Below the pieces are notes generated by a model. The model saw only the letters and a program-made list of their open reading frames with translations. It had not been told where the DNA came from and did not search any database. This document shows, in pieces, positions 11,901 to 20,996 of a DNA stretch of 64,000 bases (its first letter is position 1; every line of letters starts with the position of its first letter). Source of the DNA: Penelope pileata (lineage: Eukaryota; Chordata; Aves; Galliformes; Cracidae). The DNA lies in contig WBMW01005290.1 of assembly GCA_013396635.1 (NCBI GenBank), positions 152,540 through 216,539 of the forward strand, read 5' to 3'. The position numbers were made by a program, and so were the translations under genes.

Positions 11901-14900
11901 TCCTATTATGCTTGGAGGACACTATCTTTAAAGAACTGCCAGATTTCTTGAGCTCCTTTACCCTTCAAAGCTGTATCTCATGGGATCTCACCTCTTGGTT
12001 TACCAAATAAGCTACAGTCTGCCTGCCTGAAATCCATGGTCTGTATTCTGCCTCTCTTCTTCCTCGTTCCTTTCAGGATCTCCACTATCTCACAGTTGCC
12101 ACAGCCAAAGCTGCCATTTTATTATTATGTTCTAAAAGAGTTCTCCCTTGTTAGTCACAACATCATAATCCTAAACCATACGCATTTGCCTGAATAACAA
12201 TTAAAATAACTGACAGGCACTTCTGCTACAGAGTATGCCAAAGCAGACTTGGGAAGTACTCACCAGATCATCGGGACAGTCAGCGTGCAGACCAGCAATT
12301 AGTAAGTAATTGCCTTCAGCTGTAAAATTATACCGAATATGCTCTGGCAAAACGTGTTTGTCAATCTTGTTGGGAAGGTGAGTTCCTGCCAGAAAGTCAT
12401 TACATAAATCCAATATTCTGACATTGAGGTTGACTGCCTTTTTACGCTGTAAGAAAAACAAAGAACAAAACATATAATATCTTCAGATATAGTATAAGCA
12501 GGACTCAAAAGTTTCAAAAATCTTAAACTTCCCAGAAATGATGCAGAAAATACTACATGTAAGATCAGACTTATAGCATCAGCAAAATCCTAAGATATAG
12601 TTGAATTCAACAAGAGAAAGATTAGTTGCTCAAACAAATTTCATACACAGAACAGTCAACTAACATCTAAAACTCCACTATGAAAAAACCCCACTATAGA
12701 AGTGACTTAAAATAGACAAAATTAACCACTTTTGAGAGAAGCAGAGCTCTCCACAGAGGACAAGAGGCATCTTAGAGGACAAAATGGCCCAGAATCACAA
12801 TTCATGTCCTGCATATTTTATTACCTGGTCTTTGATAGTCATGCAAATTCCTATTCACATGTTGTAGCAAAAAATTACCTTTTCTTCATCCAAATGAATG
12901 CCACTGATCTCAAAATCAAACATAAAAAGTTCTGCCACTCGCCTAAAAACACAGTAAATCCCTGTTAAAACAGCCTCATTTAATACTAAGCGTAATTTCT
13001 TCACAGTTTTTATCTTTATTAGTTATGCTTGATACCTTTTACAGAGGATACACTCATTTATTCCACTGCTGAGTATTGGTGTTATAGACACAGACCTCCT
13101 ATGTCCTACGTCTGTGGCTCTTAATACTTCATTCAGTGAAATGGCAATTTTCTTCTGTAGCTATTTTAGTCAACTGCATTGAAAATAGTCTTTCAAAATA
13201 ATTCTACTACATTAATCTAGATATTTAACCAAGTTGTGCAAATTACCTTTTTAGTTTGACACTTAATTTATTCAAAATGATCAGAAAATGACCTCTTCAA
13301 ATCTATCATCCTTGATCATATGGAAAGAAGGACAAAGGAAGCAACTTAGTCTTAATGCCTAATGTTTGCCCATGTTAAGAGTATCTAATCACATCAGGAA
13401 AAAATTAATTCAAAACAATAACTACATAAGAAGGTAATAAAACATTTTACAGTAATCATTAAGTAAACTTTAAATAAAAATACTGATAATCTGATTTTGA
13501 AAGAAAAAAGTGATCTTGCAGCTCACAAGTTCCACTAATAAATGCACTATTTTTCCCTGAGATATCAACAATGGTATTATGTATCACAAAATTTTCTAAA
13601 TCTAAACCTAAAAATCAGTTCACAGAAATTGAAATCAGGGGGCTTTACTCAGTTTATACAACCTGGAAAAGTTATAAAAGTCTGTTCCCTACTCTAATTG
13701 CTAAACACTTACTTCGACATATACACCACAGAAGAGCACCTGAATTTAATCAAGCTGGTAAAATCTATAAACAATAAGTACCTGGTTTCTGGATCTAGGG
13801 ACTTCATAACAACTTCATCAGCTAGCAGCTGTCTCAAACTCTGGCATAGTTCAACATCTGTATTTAATCTGTAAAGACAGAGTAAAGGAATCACATGTTA
13901 GCAACACGCAAATATTTCAGTCTCTTGATAAACTCTGCCTTTAAATGAGGACTAATATTTACCAAGAAAACGCTAAAAACCAAAGACTGTGTTTTCAAAA
14001 CGTTCCCTAGTTCACAATATCCAAACCCTACAAATTTAACAAACAAAGGACAGGTAGTCAAACTAGCACAGGAAGATATTTTGTGCTTCTGAAGGTCCCT
14101 TCCAATCCAAGCCACTCTTCTGTGATTCTATCCTATGAGATTCAGGTTAATTTGTGAATATTTTTCTTCTTTCTACAAATTTTTAAATCAGAAGTACCGT
14201 TCAGATATTAAAGTCATATTGTTATAAATGGCTTGTTCAATTTAAGTCTTGAAAAATCCAGTTGCTAGTGAAAGGTTTTCTAAACATGCTGGCAAGACCA
14301 AAGCAACAGTTTTGCTGAAATAAATCTTACAATTTATTTTAACATAGATATTTCAGTCACAAAGCTTACCAAATTGGTATCACAGAGAACTTTCAGACTT
14401 TAGATTTTGAGATTTAAAAAAAAAAAAAAAAAAGGAAAAAAAGGAAAGGTTCATAAGCAGGTCCAGACTACAAATAAAGAAGATGTTAAGAACAAGTTCA
14501 ATTAAGTGGAATTTTACAAGACCACACACATCAGGGTAGACCAGGTATATATCACAGCCCTACACAGACACATCCCTAAATACTCAATTTAACTTTGGAC
14601 TGTCCTCTCCTTCTTCAAATATCCCACTCACAGGCTGAAATTCAAAGGTTCAGCAAATCAGGAAAAAAAGCGTTGTGAAATACAATAGCGTAAATCTTAA
14701 AAAGAAATTAACATTTTGTACACATTTTACAACAGCTAGCTAACTGTCACGAGTCTTAGAAAAACGTAATTTTAAATCTCTGATGGGTTCAGTGACATGG
14801 AGTCAGTTGATGACCTAAACTCTGCTCTGAGCATAAAATGAAACTGAAGTAGAACATTTTCAGATATCAATACAAATTAAATTATTGAATATATCTGTAA

Positions 14901-16170
14901 CAGGAAGATTGACAATTTGTTGCCATATTACATATTTAAAAAAAAAATTACATTTTTTTTATCTGTGTTATCACAGATGATCACACAGTAAATTTTAAAA
15001 GATGCACATAGAAACAGCAAAATAAAGAAAACACACTTTTCTACCATAGTACCAATATTCCTGCAAGCTTCTTCAGCAGCCTCTCTGAATGCAAAGTCAG
15101 GATGGGCAATTTTCACAAAATCAGCCTGACACAGTAAAAGAAGAAAACGGTGAGTCAAATTAAAAAATGTTTAATTATAAACAAAGTTGCACAGAAGAAG
15201 TTCTACTTACATTAACATTTATTTATACAGTCCTGTATAATCTATTTGCAAAATTTGCACATTTTTTTCTCAGAAATAAAGCTTATTGGAGAGATATGCT
15301 CACTATTTTTAAAGTAACTATCTTTCCAAAAGATACATTTAATCTATGCACTTATTTAAACTGTGTTAGTACAGCGTGTACCTTAGAGTCCTTCCAACAC
15401 AGAGATACTCCAGTGCCTTTAAATGTCATTACAGAAAAAAAAAATTAAAACTAAACTTCACAGACATGAAGAAAGCACACCACCAAATGTGGTCAACAAG
15501 TAGCTTTTCAAACTCTTTATACCCTTGTGCATAGACCATCAAGTTAGGCTTTGAGATCATTACGTAGAAGGAAGAAATATTTTTCAAGAGAAAATCCAAA
15601 GGTTCTTTCGGATTCAAAATAGGTATTTTGTTTCACTCCTGTTGACACTGACTTTCAGTAAGTGTCCAAATACTTAGAAGAGTTCAGAAGGCTGGGCAGA
15701 TGCTAAAAAGGGGCTGTGGGGCTTCCTGGGCTTCTGACATGAGTTCAAGGCAAGTGAAGGATCCAGCATTCAAATGACAAAGAATTAAAGATTAGGAATA
15801 CACTGAAGTGATCCAGCATGATTTTACAGAAAGTATATGAAACTAACTTTTCTTTGTTTAATAGAACATTTCCAGTTTGAGTGAAAAGACAACCTTAGAG
15901 ATGTAATATACTTAAGAGTTTCACTTCTTAGGGCAAAAATGCCTGTTTGAAACTGTAGAGTAGTGCCAGAGTAGGTGCTGAATGGCAGTAACTTACCAAG
16001 TCTGCTACTCTGCACAAGGCATCTGAAAGCTGATCAAAGATCATTACAATCTCAGGCCCAGGTGGTGTTGAACATGCCTTCTGGACTAGCTGTTCAGATT
16101 CTTGCAATGCTCTGTCCTGTGCTTCTTGAAATCCTTCTGGACAACTCAGTTCTGGCACACCAAACAGACC
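5892..16170 (-). CDS. MIPEP: MIPEP, mitochondrial intermediate peptidase (partial; exons 2-10)
   Basis: MIPEP is an M3-family metalloprotease of the mitochondrial matrix. It removes an N-terminal octapeptide from some imported proteins after the main processing peptidase has cut. Nine minus-strand coding exons are visible: 16170-15997, 15125-15037, 13868-13782, 12942-12879, 12446-12264, 7770-7614, 7175-7127, 6495-6435 and 5944-5892. They total 917 nt, about 305 residues. The codon phase is kept at every junction, and the translation follows the vertebrate protein from GLFGVPELS to MPWDHPYYSG and VLRAER. This is the N-terminal part of a protein of about 710 residues. The HExxH zinc-site exons were not found and should lie left of base 1. 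Exon 1, carrying the mitochondrial presequence, was not found and is probably in the gap at 18322-18423. Identification is by recalled similarity to human MIPEP and is very secure. Confidence 0.95.
6435..6495 (-). CDS. MIPEP: MIPEP exon 9
   Basis: This exon is 61 nt. It completes Arg and encodes TQKDFEMMTKMKTKLNPQNS. The acceptor is TTTCAG and the donor is TCA|GTAAGT. Phase 0 at its end joins exon 10. Confidence 0.93.
7127..7175 (-). CDS. MIPEP: MIPEP exon 8
   Basis: This microexon is 49 nt. It encodes (E)TVTKFLEKLSDQLSK and the first two bases of Arg. The acceptor is CTCTAG or CTAG immediately before AGACAG, and the donor is AG|GTATGT. It was found by matching the protein and both phases. 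Confidence 0.92.
7614..7770 (-). CDS. MIPEP: MIPEP exon 7
   Basis: This exon is 157 nt and ends in phase 1. It encodes VREAAYKIFLYPNAEQL, then LVGYDTFAHRALQGTMAKNP. The acceptor is CCTTAG and the donor is CCAG|GTATAA. Confidence 0.95.
8495..8812 (-). mobile_element. CR1 LINE fragment, minus orientation
   Basis: Read on the minus strand this is a degraded CR1 3' region. The plus strand shows antisense CR1 hallmarks: a 'facts about patients with hyphen'-free run of pieces such as CCTGTTCCAGGGTCTGACC, then CTTGGTGAAGAACCTTTTCC. The CR1 3' end lies at the low-coordinate side. About 65 bases further on, a second CR1 fragment starts in the opposite orientation. It is intronic in MIPEP. Confidence 0.8.
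8876..9179 (+). mobile_element. CR1 LINE fragment, 5' part of a copy split by mariner
   Basis: This is a plus-orientation CR1 3' region. It begins near GGCTGAGAGAGCTGGG and runs to GAGCAACCTGATCTA. CR1 continues after the mariner at 9718-9795, so the two pieces belong to one older copy. It is heavily diverged from the CR1 pattern as I know it. Confidence 0.75.
9180..9717 (+). mobile_element. Mariner (Galluhop/Mariner1_GG-like) transposon remnant
   Basis: The left end GGGCTGCTTCAAAAGTAATG (9182 on) resembles the terminal inverted repeat of the chicken mariner. After about 50 bases the sequence jumps into the middle of a mariner transposase frame: YHKVGTKWVPRMLTEEYKEH, then GDSFLD, HHYEPESK, FKMQPSVGKVKC and RKGVILLDF. 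It is dead. There are in-frame stops and an A-run frameshift region near 9479-9491. The first catalytic Asp motif (TGDE in the family) reads TSNK, and the second (LQHDN) reads LQHSN. The right end with the third Asp and the other terminal repeat is missing. The element lies inside a CR1 copy. Confidence 0.85.
9718..9795 (+). mobile_element. CR1 LINE fragment, 3' tail resuming after mariner
   Basis: CR1 resumes with GATCTTGCTCTGAA, then AGCTCCAGAAATCCCTTCC and a degraded ATTTTATGACTT end. This matches the usual CR1 3' terminus, where CTCCAGAGGTCCCTTCCAAC is followed by ATTCTATG-type repeats. Confidence 0.75.
10250..12160 (-). mobile_element. Old CR1 LINE, about 1.9 kb, minus orientation
   Basis: On the minus strand broken reading frames match CR1 ORF2. 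From 5' to 3' they are the linker before the reverse transcriptase (AEMLIAFFASVFTNKV near 11510-11570), the start of the reverse transcriptase (GKMMEQT near 11200-11230), a segment ending in the FADDTKL-like FPNHTKL near 10990-11010, and a C-terminal piece resembling AAKKASNVLGS near 10790-10820. The 3' end lies near 10250-10300. Frameshifts and stops are many, so this is a dead copy. It sits in the MIPEP intron between exons 6 and 7. Confidence 0.8.
12264..12446 (-). CDS. MIPEP: MIPEP exon 6
   Basis: This exon is 183 nt (61 codons), phase 0 at both ends. It encodes RKKAVNLNVRILDL at its start, then HVLPEHIRYNF, and GLHADCPDDL at its end. The acceptor is TTACAG and the donor is CTG|GTGAGT. 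The intron downstream of it carries most of the transposon load of the gene. Confidence 0.95.
12447..13781 (-). other. MIPEP introns 4 and 5 (around exon 5)
   Basis: Two AT-rich introns flank the 64-nt exon 5. I saw no repeat family or further coding potential. Confidence 0.65.
12879..12942 (-). CDS. MIPEP: MIPEP exon 5
   Basis: This exon is 64 nt. It encodes RVAELFMFDFEISGIHLDEE and a final Lys. The acceptor is TTTTTAG and the donor is AAG|GTAATT. It is too short to stand out as an open frame and was recognised by its protein sequence and exact phase. Confidence 0.93.
13782..13868 (-). CDS. MIPEP: MIPEP exon 4
   Basis: This exon is 87 nt. It encodes LNTDVELCQSLRQLLADE through SLDPET and the first two bases of Arg. 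The acceptor is TTTACAG and the donor is AG|GTACTT. Phase agrees with both neighbours. Confidence 0.93.
14083..14134 (+). mobile_element. CR1 3' tail fragment
   Basis: About 50 bases match the CR1 3' end in plus orientation: GAAGGTCCCTTCCAATCCAA, then TTCTGTGATTCTAT. No upstream CR1 body could be recognised, so it is a strongly 5'-truncated insertion or a remnant. Confidence 0.7.
14416..14433. repeat. Poly-A run
   Basis: A run of 18 A followed by a purine-rich stretch, in the MIPEP intron between exons 3 and 4. Confidence 0.9.
15037..15125 (-). CDS. MIPEP: MIPEP exon 3
   Basis: This exon is 89 nt and ends in phase 2. It encodes ADFVKIAHPDFAFREAA and on to GTMVE. The acceptor is TGTCAG before GCTGAT. 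The donor AA|GTGTGT is weaker than its neighbours, but phase with exon 4 supports it: AA plus A gives Lys, then LNTDVEL. Confidence 0.93.
15126..15996 (-). other. MIPEP intron 2
   Basis: An AT-rich intron between exons 2 and 3. I recognised no repeat or coding sequence. Confidence 0.65.
15997..16170 (-). CDS. MIPEP: MIPEP exon 2
   Basis: This exon is 174 nt (58 codons) in phase 0 at both ends. It starts GLFGVPELSCPEGF and ends FDQLSDALCRVADL, in the N-terminal helical part of the mature protease. The acceptor is TGCAG before GGTCTG and the donor is TTG followed by GTAAGT. It is the most upstream MIPEP exon that can be read. Confidence 0.95.
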
Positions 16171-18150
16171 CTGCAGTGCAGAACACAACGGAAAGATATC
16201 AATATCACCTTCCTTAATTTTTGCCCTTTTGTTTCAGTATGAAATTTCCATTGTGAAATTTAACCCGAATGAATTTTACCCCTAGCTAGCAGCACTTCCC
16301 GAAAACACTCCAATACAAGTGTCCTTGCAGAGAGAATAGCCACAAAATCAATTTACATCAAAGATACTGGCATCACGTGTGAACATCTTCATTTCCCAGC
16401 ACCATTCTCCAGAGCACATCCTCACTGGAATTCTTTTAGCCATGATTCTTCTCAGCAAATGGAAAAAGTTTGGCATCAAATCCTCACAAATTTCTCCTGT
16501 TCCACCTCATAACCTGCTATAGTGCCCTTCTTGCAAAGCATTTTTTTAAAAATCTTGCTTCCAAAGCACAGGCGCAAGACAAATCATATTTCATTCTGTA
16601 AATAGGGAAAATCATCCTTCTGAAGCAAAAATACTTATCAAGGAATGTGAAGAGTAAAGAGGGTATCAAAACAGTGAATGAATGACTTGATCAGCTGCTT
16701 CAGATATTCATGAGTGAAACAGCAATCTCCAGCTCATGAAACAAGCCCTGAGCTCTGGGACCAGATCTCAAGGGAATGACAACAAAAAGAACATTGAAAT
16801 AAAAACATTTGGATATATATTTATGTGTATGTAATCACATGCACACACATGCATACATGCACATGTATCTCACTGCCCTGCAGTACTGTTTGTTGTATAA
16901 GACTCAAGGCCCTGCCCCTTTACTCTGCCCCAGGCAGCTGAGTATCTCTGCCCTGCAAATCCTGAGAGCTCCTGGCCCTCCTGCAACCCAGCACCACCAC
17001 TTACTCTCTCCAGTGAGCTCCTGGGCACACCGTCCTCTGTGAACAGAAAGCACCTCCTCTTAGAAATGAATTAGCCATGAAGTTTCTCTTCAACATGACA
17101 CAGAGTTAAATGTAATAATTAGGGAGGAGAAAAAAAAAAACCTGGTGCAGTTTTGCAGTTTTCTGTGCTCCTTAGTTGTGTGACTGCACAGCTGATGCAC
17201 TGTCTCTGCATTTACACCCTACCTGTTGTACCCTTCATGCAAGCCTGGAATACACATCTCTCTTCCCAAAGAGCTCTTCGGTCTCTCCAAAGACCAAGCA
17301 AATCCAGAACCCGCTCTCTAGACCAGCAAACACGCAGCATTTAACTGGATCTTTTCCTGGAGTGGGACTCCATCAGTGTGCTCGCAAAGGGAGGGGAGCA
17401 AGAAGAAGCATTTCCTAAATGAATGCTGGAATGCAAACAGCACTCAGAACTGCAGTGGCTGAATCCCTCAGTGCCATCCAACAGTCTCACCAGCCTGGAC
17501 ACTGTGGCAGGAGCACCTGTCTCAGAGGACTAGCACCTGGATCTTACAGATAGAAGTACTGGGCATACCTGCATGTGCTGCATCATCAAAATCGCATATC
17601 TTGTGCTGTTTGGGGTTGTTTAGATTCCCAGGATTCTCATGAACAAACCTGACTCATCCTAAAAGCCTAAGTGTCACCAACCCAGCAAATAAATGCTTCT
17701 TTGCACGAGCAACTCAATGCCAACAGTAGCCACACAAAAGGATGTTCCCAGCCTAACGAACTCTGAAGCACTGCTGAAGAGCACTGACGTGACAAGGACA
17801 GACAGAGGAAGCTATGGCCAAACAGCTCTGCACATACGGCTACATGCACATATGCACATACACGTGTTCTCTGCTGAGATTCTAAGGAAATGGTTCAATG
17901 AACAAGGCCACCATTGTCAAACTCCTGCGTGTCCAAAGGCCTTGAACCAAACCAAAACCAAGCCAAAAACTTAACATTGTTAATCTAAAATGAATTCAGT
18001 ACCCATATTTTAAAAACTCAGCTTGAAATTCTGGCCAGAACAAATTCCCCTTCCCAGAAATGGAGCCAATCCCTCAGTCAGGTCTTTCGGCCAGTTCCTC
18101 AGACACCCAAGAGGTTCATCGCCCTGGGTTCAAACACACTGTGCCCAAAC
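16171..18150 (-). other. MIPEP intron 1 (probable)
   Basis: This is the region between exon 2 and the promoter-associated CpG island. It contains a short TG/CA-rich patch near 16820-16870 and is more GC-balanced from 16.9 to 17.5 kb. None of its short open frames resembles a known protein or has convincing splice sites. Confidence 0.6.
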
Positions 18151-18500
18151 GCACGCCCCCCACCCCCCTGNGCATGGCGGAGCGCTGCCACAGGCCCCGC
18201 GGCTCCGCGGGCGCCCAGTTCCGGGCCCCGCCGCGACCTCTGCGCGTCCCGGCCTGAAGCGAGGGGCGGTGCCACCGAGCTCAGCGCAGCGGCAGGGAGG
18301 GGAGGGGAGGGCGGGAGGCGGNNNNNNNNNNNNNNNNNNNNNNNNNNNNNNNNNNNNNNNNNNNNNNNNNNNNNNNNNNNNNNNNNNNNNNNNNNNNNNN
18401 NNNNNNNNNNNNNNNNNNNNNNNGAGAGCGGCGGGGCGGTGCTTTGGGCGGAAGTGCTGCAGCAGTCGTCCCGGTCGCTGTGCGTGTAGAGCCCGTGTTA
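18150..18500. promoter_or_regulatory. CpG island and probable MIPEP promoter/exon 1 region
   Basis: A sharp rise in GC and CpG content surrounds the 102-base gap. On the right flank are a GC box (GGGGCGG, about 18433) and an ETS/GABP-type site, GGGCGGAAGTG, at 18446-18456. That pair is typical of TATA-less promoters of nuclear genes for mitochondrial proteins. On the left flank is a G-rich run at about 18290-18321. MIPEP runs away from here on the minus strand, so its transcription start and presequence-coding exon 1 are expected between the ETS site and exon 2, most likely in the gap. No start codon could be assigned. Confidence 0.7.
18322..18423. other. Assembly gap (102 N) in the CpG island
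   Basis: Unresolved bases inside very GC-rich sequence. The gap probably hides MIPEP exon 1. The true size may differ from 102. Confidence 0.95.
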
Positions 18501-19146
18501 GGGCTAATTCCTCAAGTTTAAAAATTATTTGGAAATGGTTGGATGCAAGCTAAGCAAGGTTACAAGTGCATTTGCACTTATCACTTACAAAGATATAAAC
18601 TGGCTTGGAGCTAAGTGCTGCTCAATGTTTATAAAAGATGGCACGGACCTACCAAATTCCAGAACTTGAAAATGTATTTTTTATTTTGTCCCACTTTCTT
18701 TAAAATCCATTGTCCTTCAGGACCGGTGTATGTGGCCCTGTAAAGCTACACCAGGTCACCAAACCAGCAGTGCGGTGAGCCCAGCCCCACAAACCCCAAA
18801 GAGTTGCCCTCTCCTGAGCAGAAGCCAATCACAAAAAACAATTGCACTGCAACTGCAGCCATAAAAGCAATTTATGCACATTTGGATTTTTTTATTTGGT
18901 GTTTCAAAAACAAAGCTGACAACAGTAGGTCAGGACAGTTTGATAAATAAACACCTGGCAACTTGTGACTAGGACAAAAAGGAGTTTAATACTCTTCAGA
19001 GTTCTGCTGTTTCTGAAGTCTTGATCCGTGTTGTAGCAGTTGGGCACAGTAAGTTGTTTTCTGAGCACAGAGAGGTTTGTGTGCAAGAGGCCTGGTTTCC
19101 TACAGATCGGGGTAGTGTGATCCTGCACCTGCCAGCTGTGGTGACT
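18501..19146. other. Intergenic spacer between MIPEP and C1QTNF9
   Basis: AT-rich sequence without recognised genes. A minus-strand AATAAA at about 18891-18896 is a possible distal poly-A signal for C1QTNF9, but nothing else supports it. Confidence 0.5.
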
Positions 19147-19800
19147 TCACAGAACCACGAACTGTTCACGTTGGAGGGGACCTTAAAGCCCATCCAGTTC
19201 CAGCCCATGGGCAGGGACACCTCTGACCAGCTCAGGCTGCCCAGGGCCCCATCCAGCCTGGCCCTGAACACCTCCAGGGATGGGGCACCCACAGCTCCCT
19301 GGGCAGCTGTGCCAGGGCCTCACCACCATCTGAGTAAAGAATTTCTTCCTCATATCATGTCCTCATGTCTAAATCTGCCCCCTTTTACTTTAAAACCATT
19401 ACCCCTTCTCCTGTCAAACAGCTCCCTGATGGAGAGTCCTTCTCCAGCTTCCTTATAGGCCCCTTTAGGTACTATGTCGTTTCCCTGGAGCCTTCTCCAA
19501 GTTGAACAGCCATAGCTTGCTCAGCCTGTCTTCACAGGAGAGGCGCTCCAGCCCTCTGATCATCCTTGGGGCCTCCTCTGCATGAGCTCCAATAGGTCCA
19601 TGTCCTTTTCATGCTGGGGGCCCCAGGCCTAGACACAGTACTCCAGAGGAACCATCACCTCCCTCACCCTGCTGGCCACGCTGCTTTTGATGCAGCTCAG
19701 GATTCGGTTGGCTTTCTGGGTTTCAAGTGCATGTTGTTGTCTCATATTCAGTTCTTCATCCACTAATACACTTAAGCCCTTCTCTGCAGGGCAGTAAAAA
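19147..19800 (-). mobile_element. CR1 LINE, 5'-truncated, minus orientation
   Basis: On the plus strand this is the antisense of a CR1 3' region. It starts TCACAGAACCACGAACTG, then GTTGGAGGGGACC, CATCCAGCCTGGCCCTGAAC, and ends near CTTAAGCCCTTCTCTGCAGG. It is better preserved than the MIPEP intron copies, so probably younger. It lies between the C1QTNF9 stop codon and the MIPEP promoter. Confidence 0.88.
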
Positions 19801-20190
19801 AAATTTTTAGTCAATGTTTAGAGAAATCTCTACCTGGTCCCATCCTGCCCTGCAGACCCAGGTCTCCTGTTTAGCCATTGACATTTTTCCCTGAATATTT
19901 TCTGTTTTCCACTAAATACAGCTGGAATTGGCCAGCTTTACTTTACTGGGGAGGACTGAAAGACACAGATATACAGAAGTCATGGATAGGTCTTATTTCC
20001 TTTCCAAAACTGCTCAAAACACAGGACAGGAAATAATACAAGGATTAATCTGTACAAAACCAAGGAAAAATACGAAGCAAGTAAATCAGCCTTGAGTTTC
20101 ATGGAGCACCACCATTACTTACAACCTCTGAACCTTGGATGAACAGGAATCAAATAATTCACCCAAGTCACAGATTAACAGAGCGTGCAT
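19801..20190 (-). other. C1QTNF9 3' flank / probable 3' UTR
   Basis: Non-coding sequence after the stop codon. No canonical AATAAA is visible on the minus strand before the CR1 element, so the UTR either uses a variant signal or extends through CR1. Confidence 0.5.
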
Positions 20191-20996
20191 TTATGCTGTA
20201 GGCAACAGCAGTGGTTCCAGTGTGTCAGAGGTGCTGAACAGGAGGAACCCAGTGAAGGTGGTATCATCATCAGCGTCTGCAAACAGCCCGTTGAAGGTCT
20301 CTCCTCGGTGAGCCTGCAGCCACACCTCGTCTCCTCTCCGTAGTTCAAGGATGGCTGCTCCTGACGCCTGGTCCTCAGCACCCTGGTACCCGTCCATAGT
20401 GTGCAACATTTTGATTCCATTTTTAACTAGAGCTACTCGGACATTCCTTGAGTAGACAGTGATTTGGTAGGTGAAGTAATAAACACCAGAGAATTTGCAG
20501 GTGAATTTGCCGGTAACTGGGTTGTAGTCATTTAGGCCGTTATACAGAACCTTATCAAACTTGATCGGGTGACTGTGGGGAGGAAACTTGGTGGCAGCTG
20601 TAAGGCCTACACTGAAAGCACTCCTTGGCAGAACTGCTGGGGCACCGATGTTCCCCTTGTCTCCTCTGTCTCCTTTCAAGCCTCTTTCTCCCTGAACTCC
20701 TGGACTACCCGGTGGCCCCAGGTCTCCAGTTTTGCCTTTAGGACCTGGATTACCAATGGGGCCAATTGGCCCTGGCAATCCGATTCTTCCAGGATGGCCA
20801 GTTTCACCCTTTGTCCCTTTTGGACCAATGGGTCCAATGTCTCCTTTTAACCCCTTTTGTCCTTGCAGTCCCAGCTCTCCCTTTTGACCTTTGTAGCCCA
20901 CTGACCCTATGATTCCTTTTGGTCCTAGTTTTCCAGGTCGTCCTCTTTCTCCTTTATCGCCTTTGTTTCCCTTCTCTTCAACAGTCCCATTGGCTC
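20191..20996 (-). CDS. C1QTNF9: C1QTNF9 coding exon 3 (collagen and C1q domain)
   Basis: This 806-nt terminal coding exon starts at GANGTVEEKGNKG, continues through the rest of the collagen region with one triplet imperfection (EEK), and carries the whole C1q domain. Recognisable C1q segments are FPPHSHPIKFDKVLYN, GKFTCKFSGVYYFTYQITV, VRVALVKNG, EDQASGAAILEL, GDEVWLQ and NGLFADADDDTTFTGF. The stop is TAA at 20193-20191. The acceptor is CATTTAG. Confidence 0.96.

Larger units (their letters stand above)
7771..12263 (-). other. MIPEP intron 6, repeat-loaded
   Basis: This 4.5-kb intron separates exons 6 and 7. About 3 kb of it is recognisable transposon: an inverted CR1 pair, a mariner nested in one of them, and a long old CR1. 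The remaining bases (7771-8494, 9796-10249, 12161-12263) show nothing I recognise. Confidence 0.75.
13869..15036 (-). other. MIPEP intron 3
   Basis: An AT-rich intron holding a CR1 tail at about 14.1 kb and an A run at 14416-14433. Nothing else recognised. Confidence 0.65.

Noticed and set aside
18171..18180. A minus-strand ATG beside an N as a possible MIPEP start
   Set aside because: The frame meets a stop after about 19 codons and no donor in phase 0 was seen before it, so it cannot be joined to exon 2 with confidence.
18023..18553. A 176-codon plus-strand open frame across the CpG island
   Set aside because: It runs through the 102-N gap and owes its length to Ns and high GC. It has no resemblance to a known protein and lies antisense to the expected MIPEP first exon.
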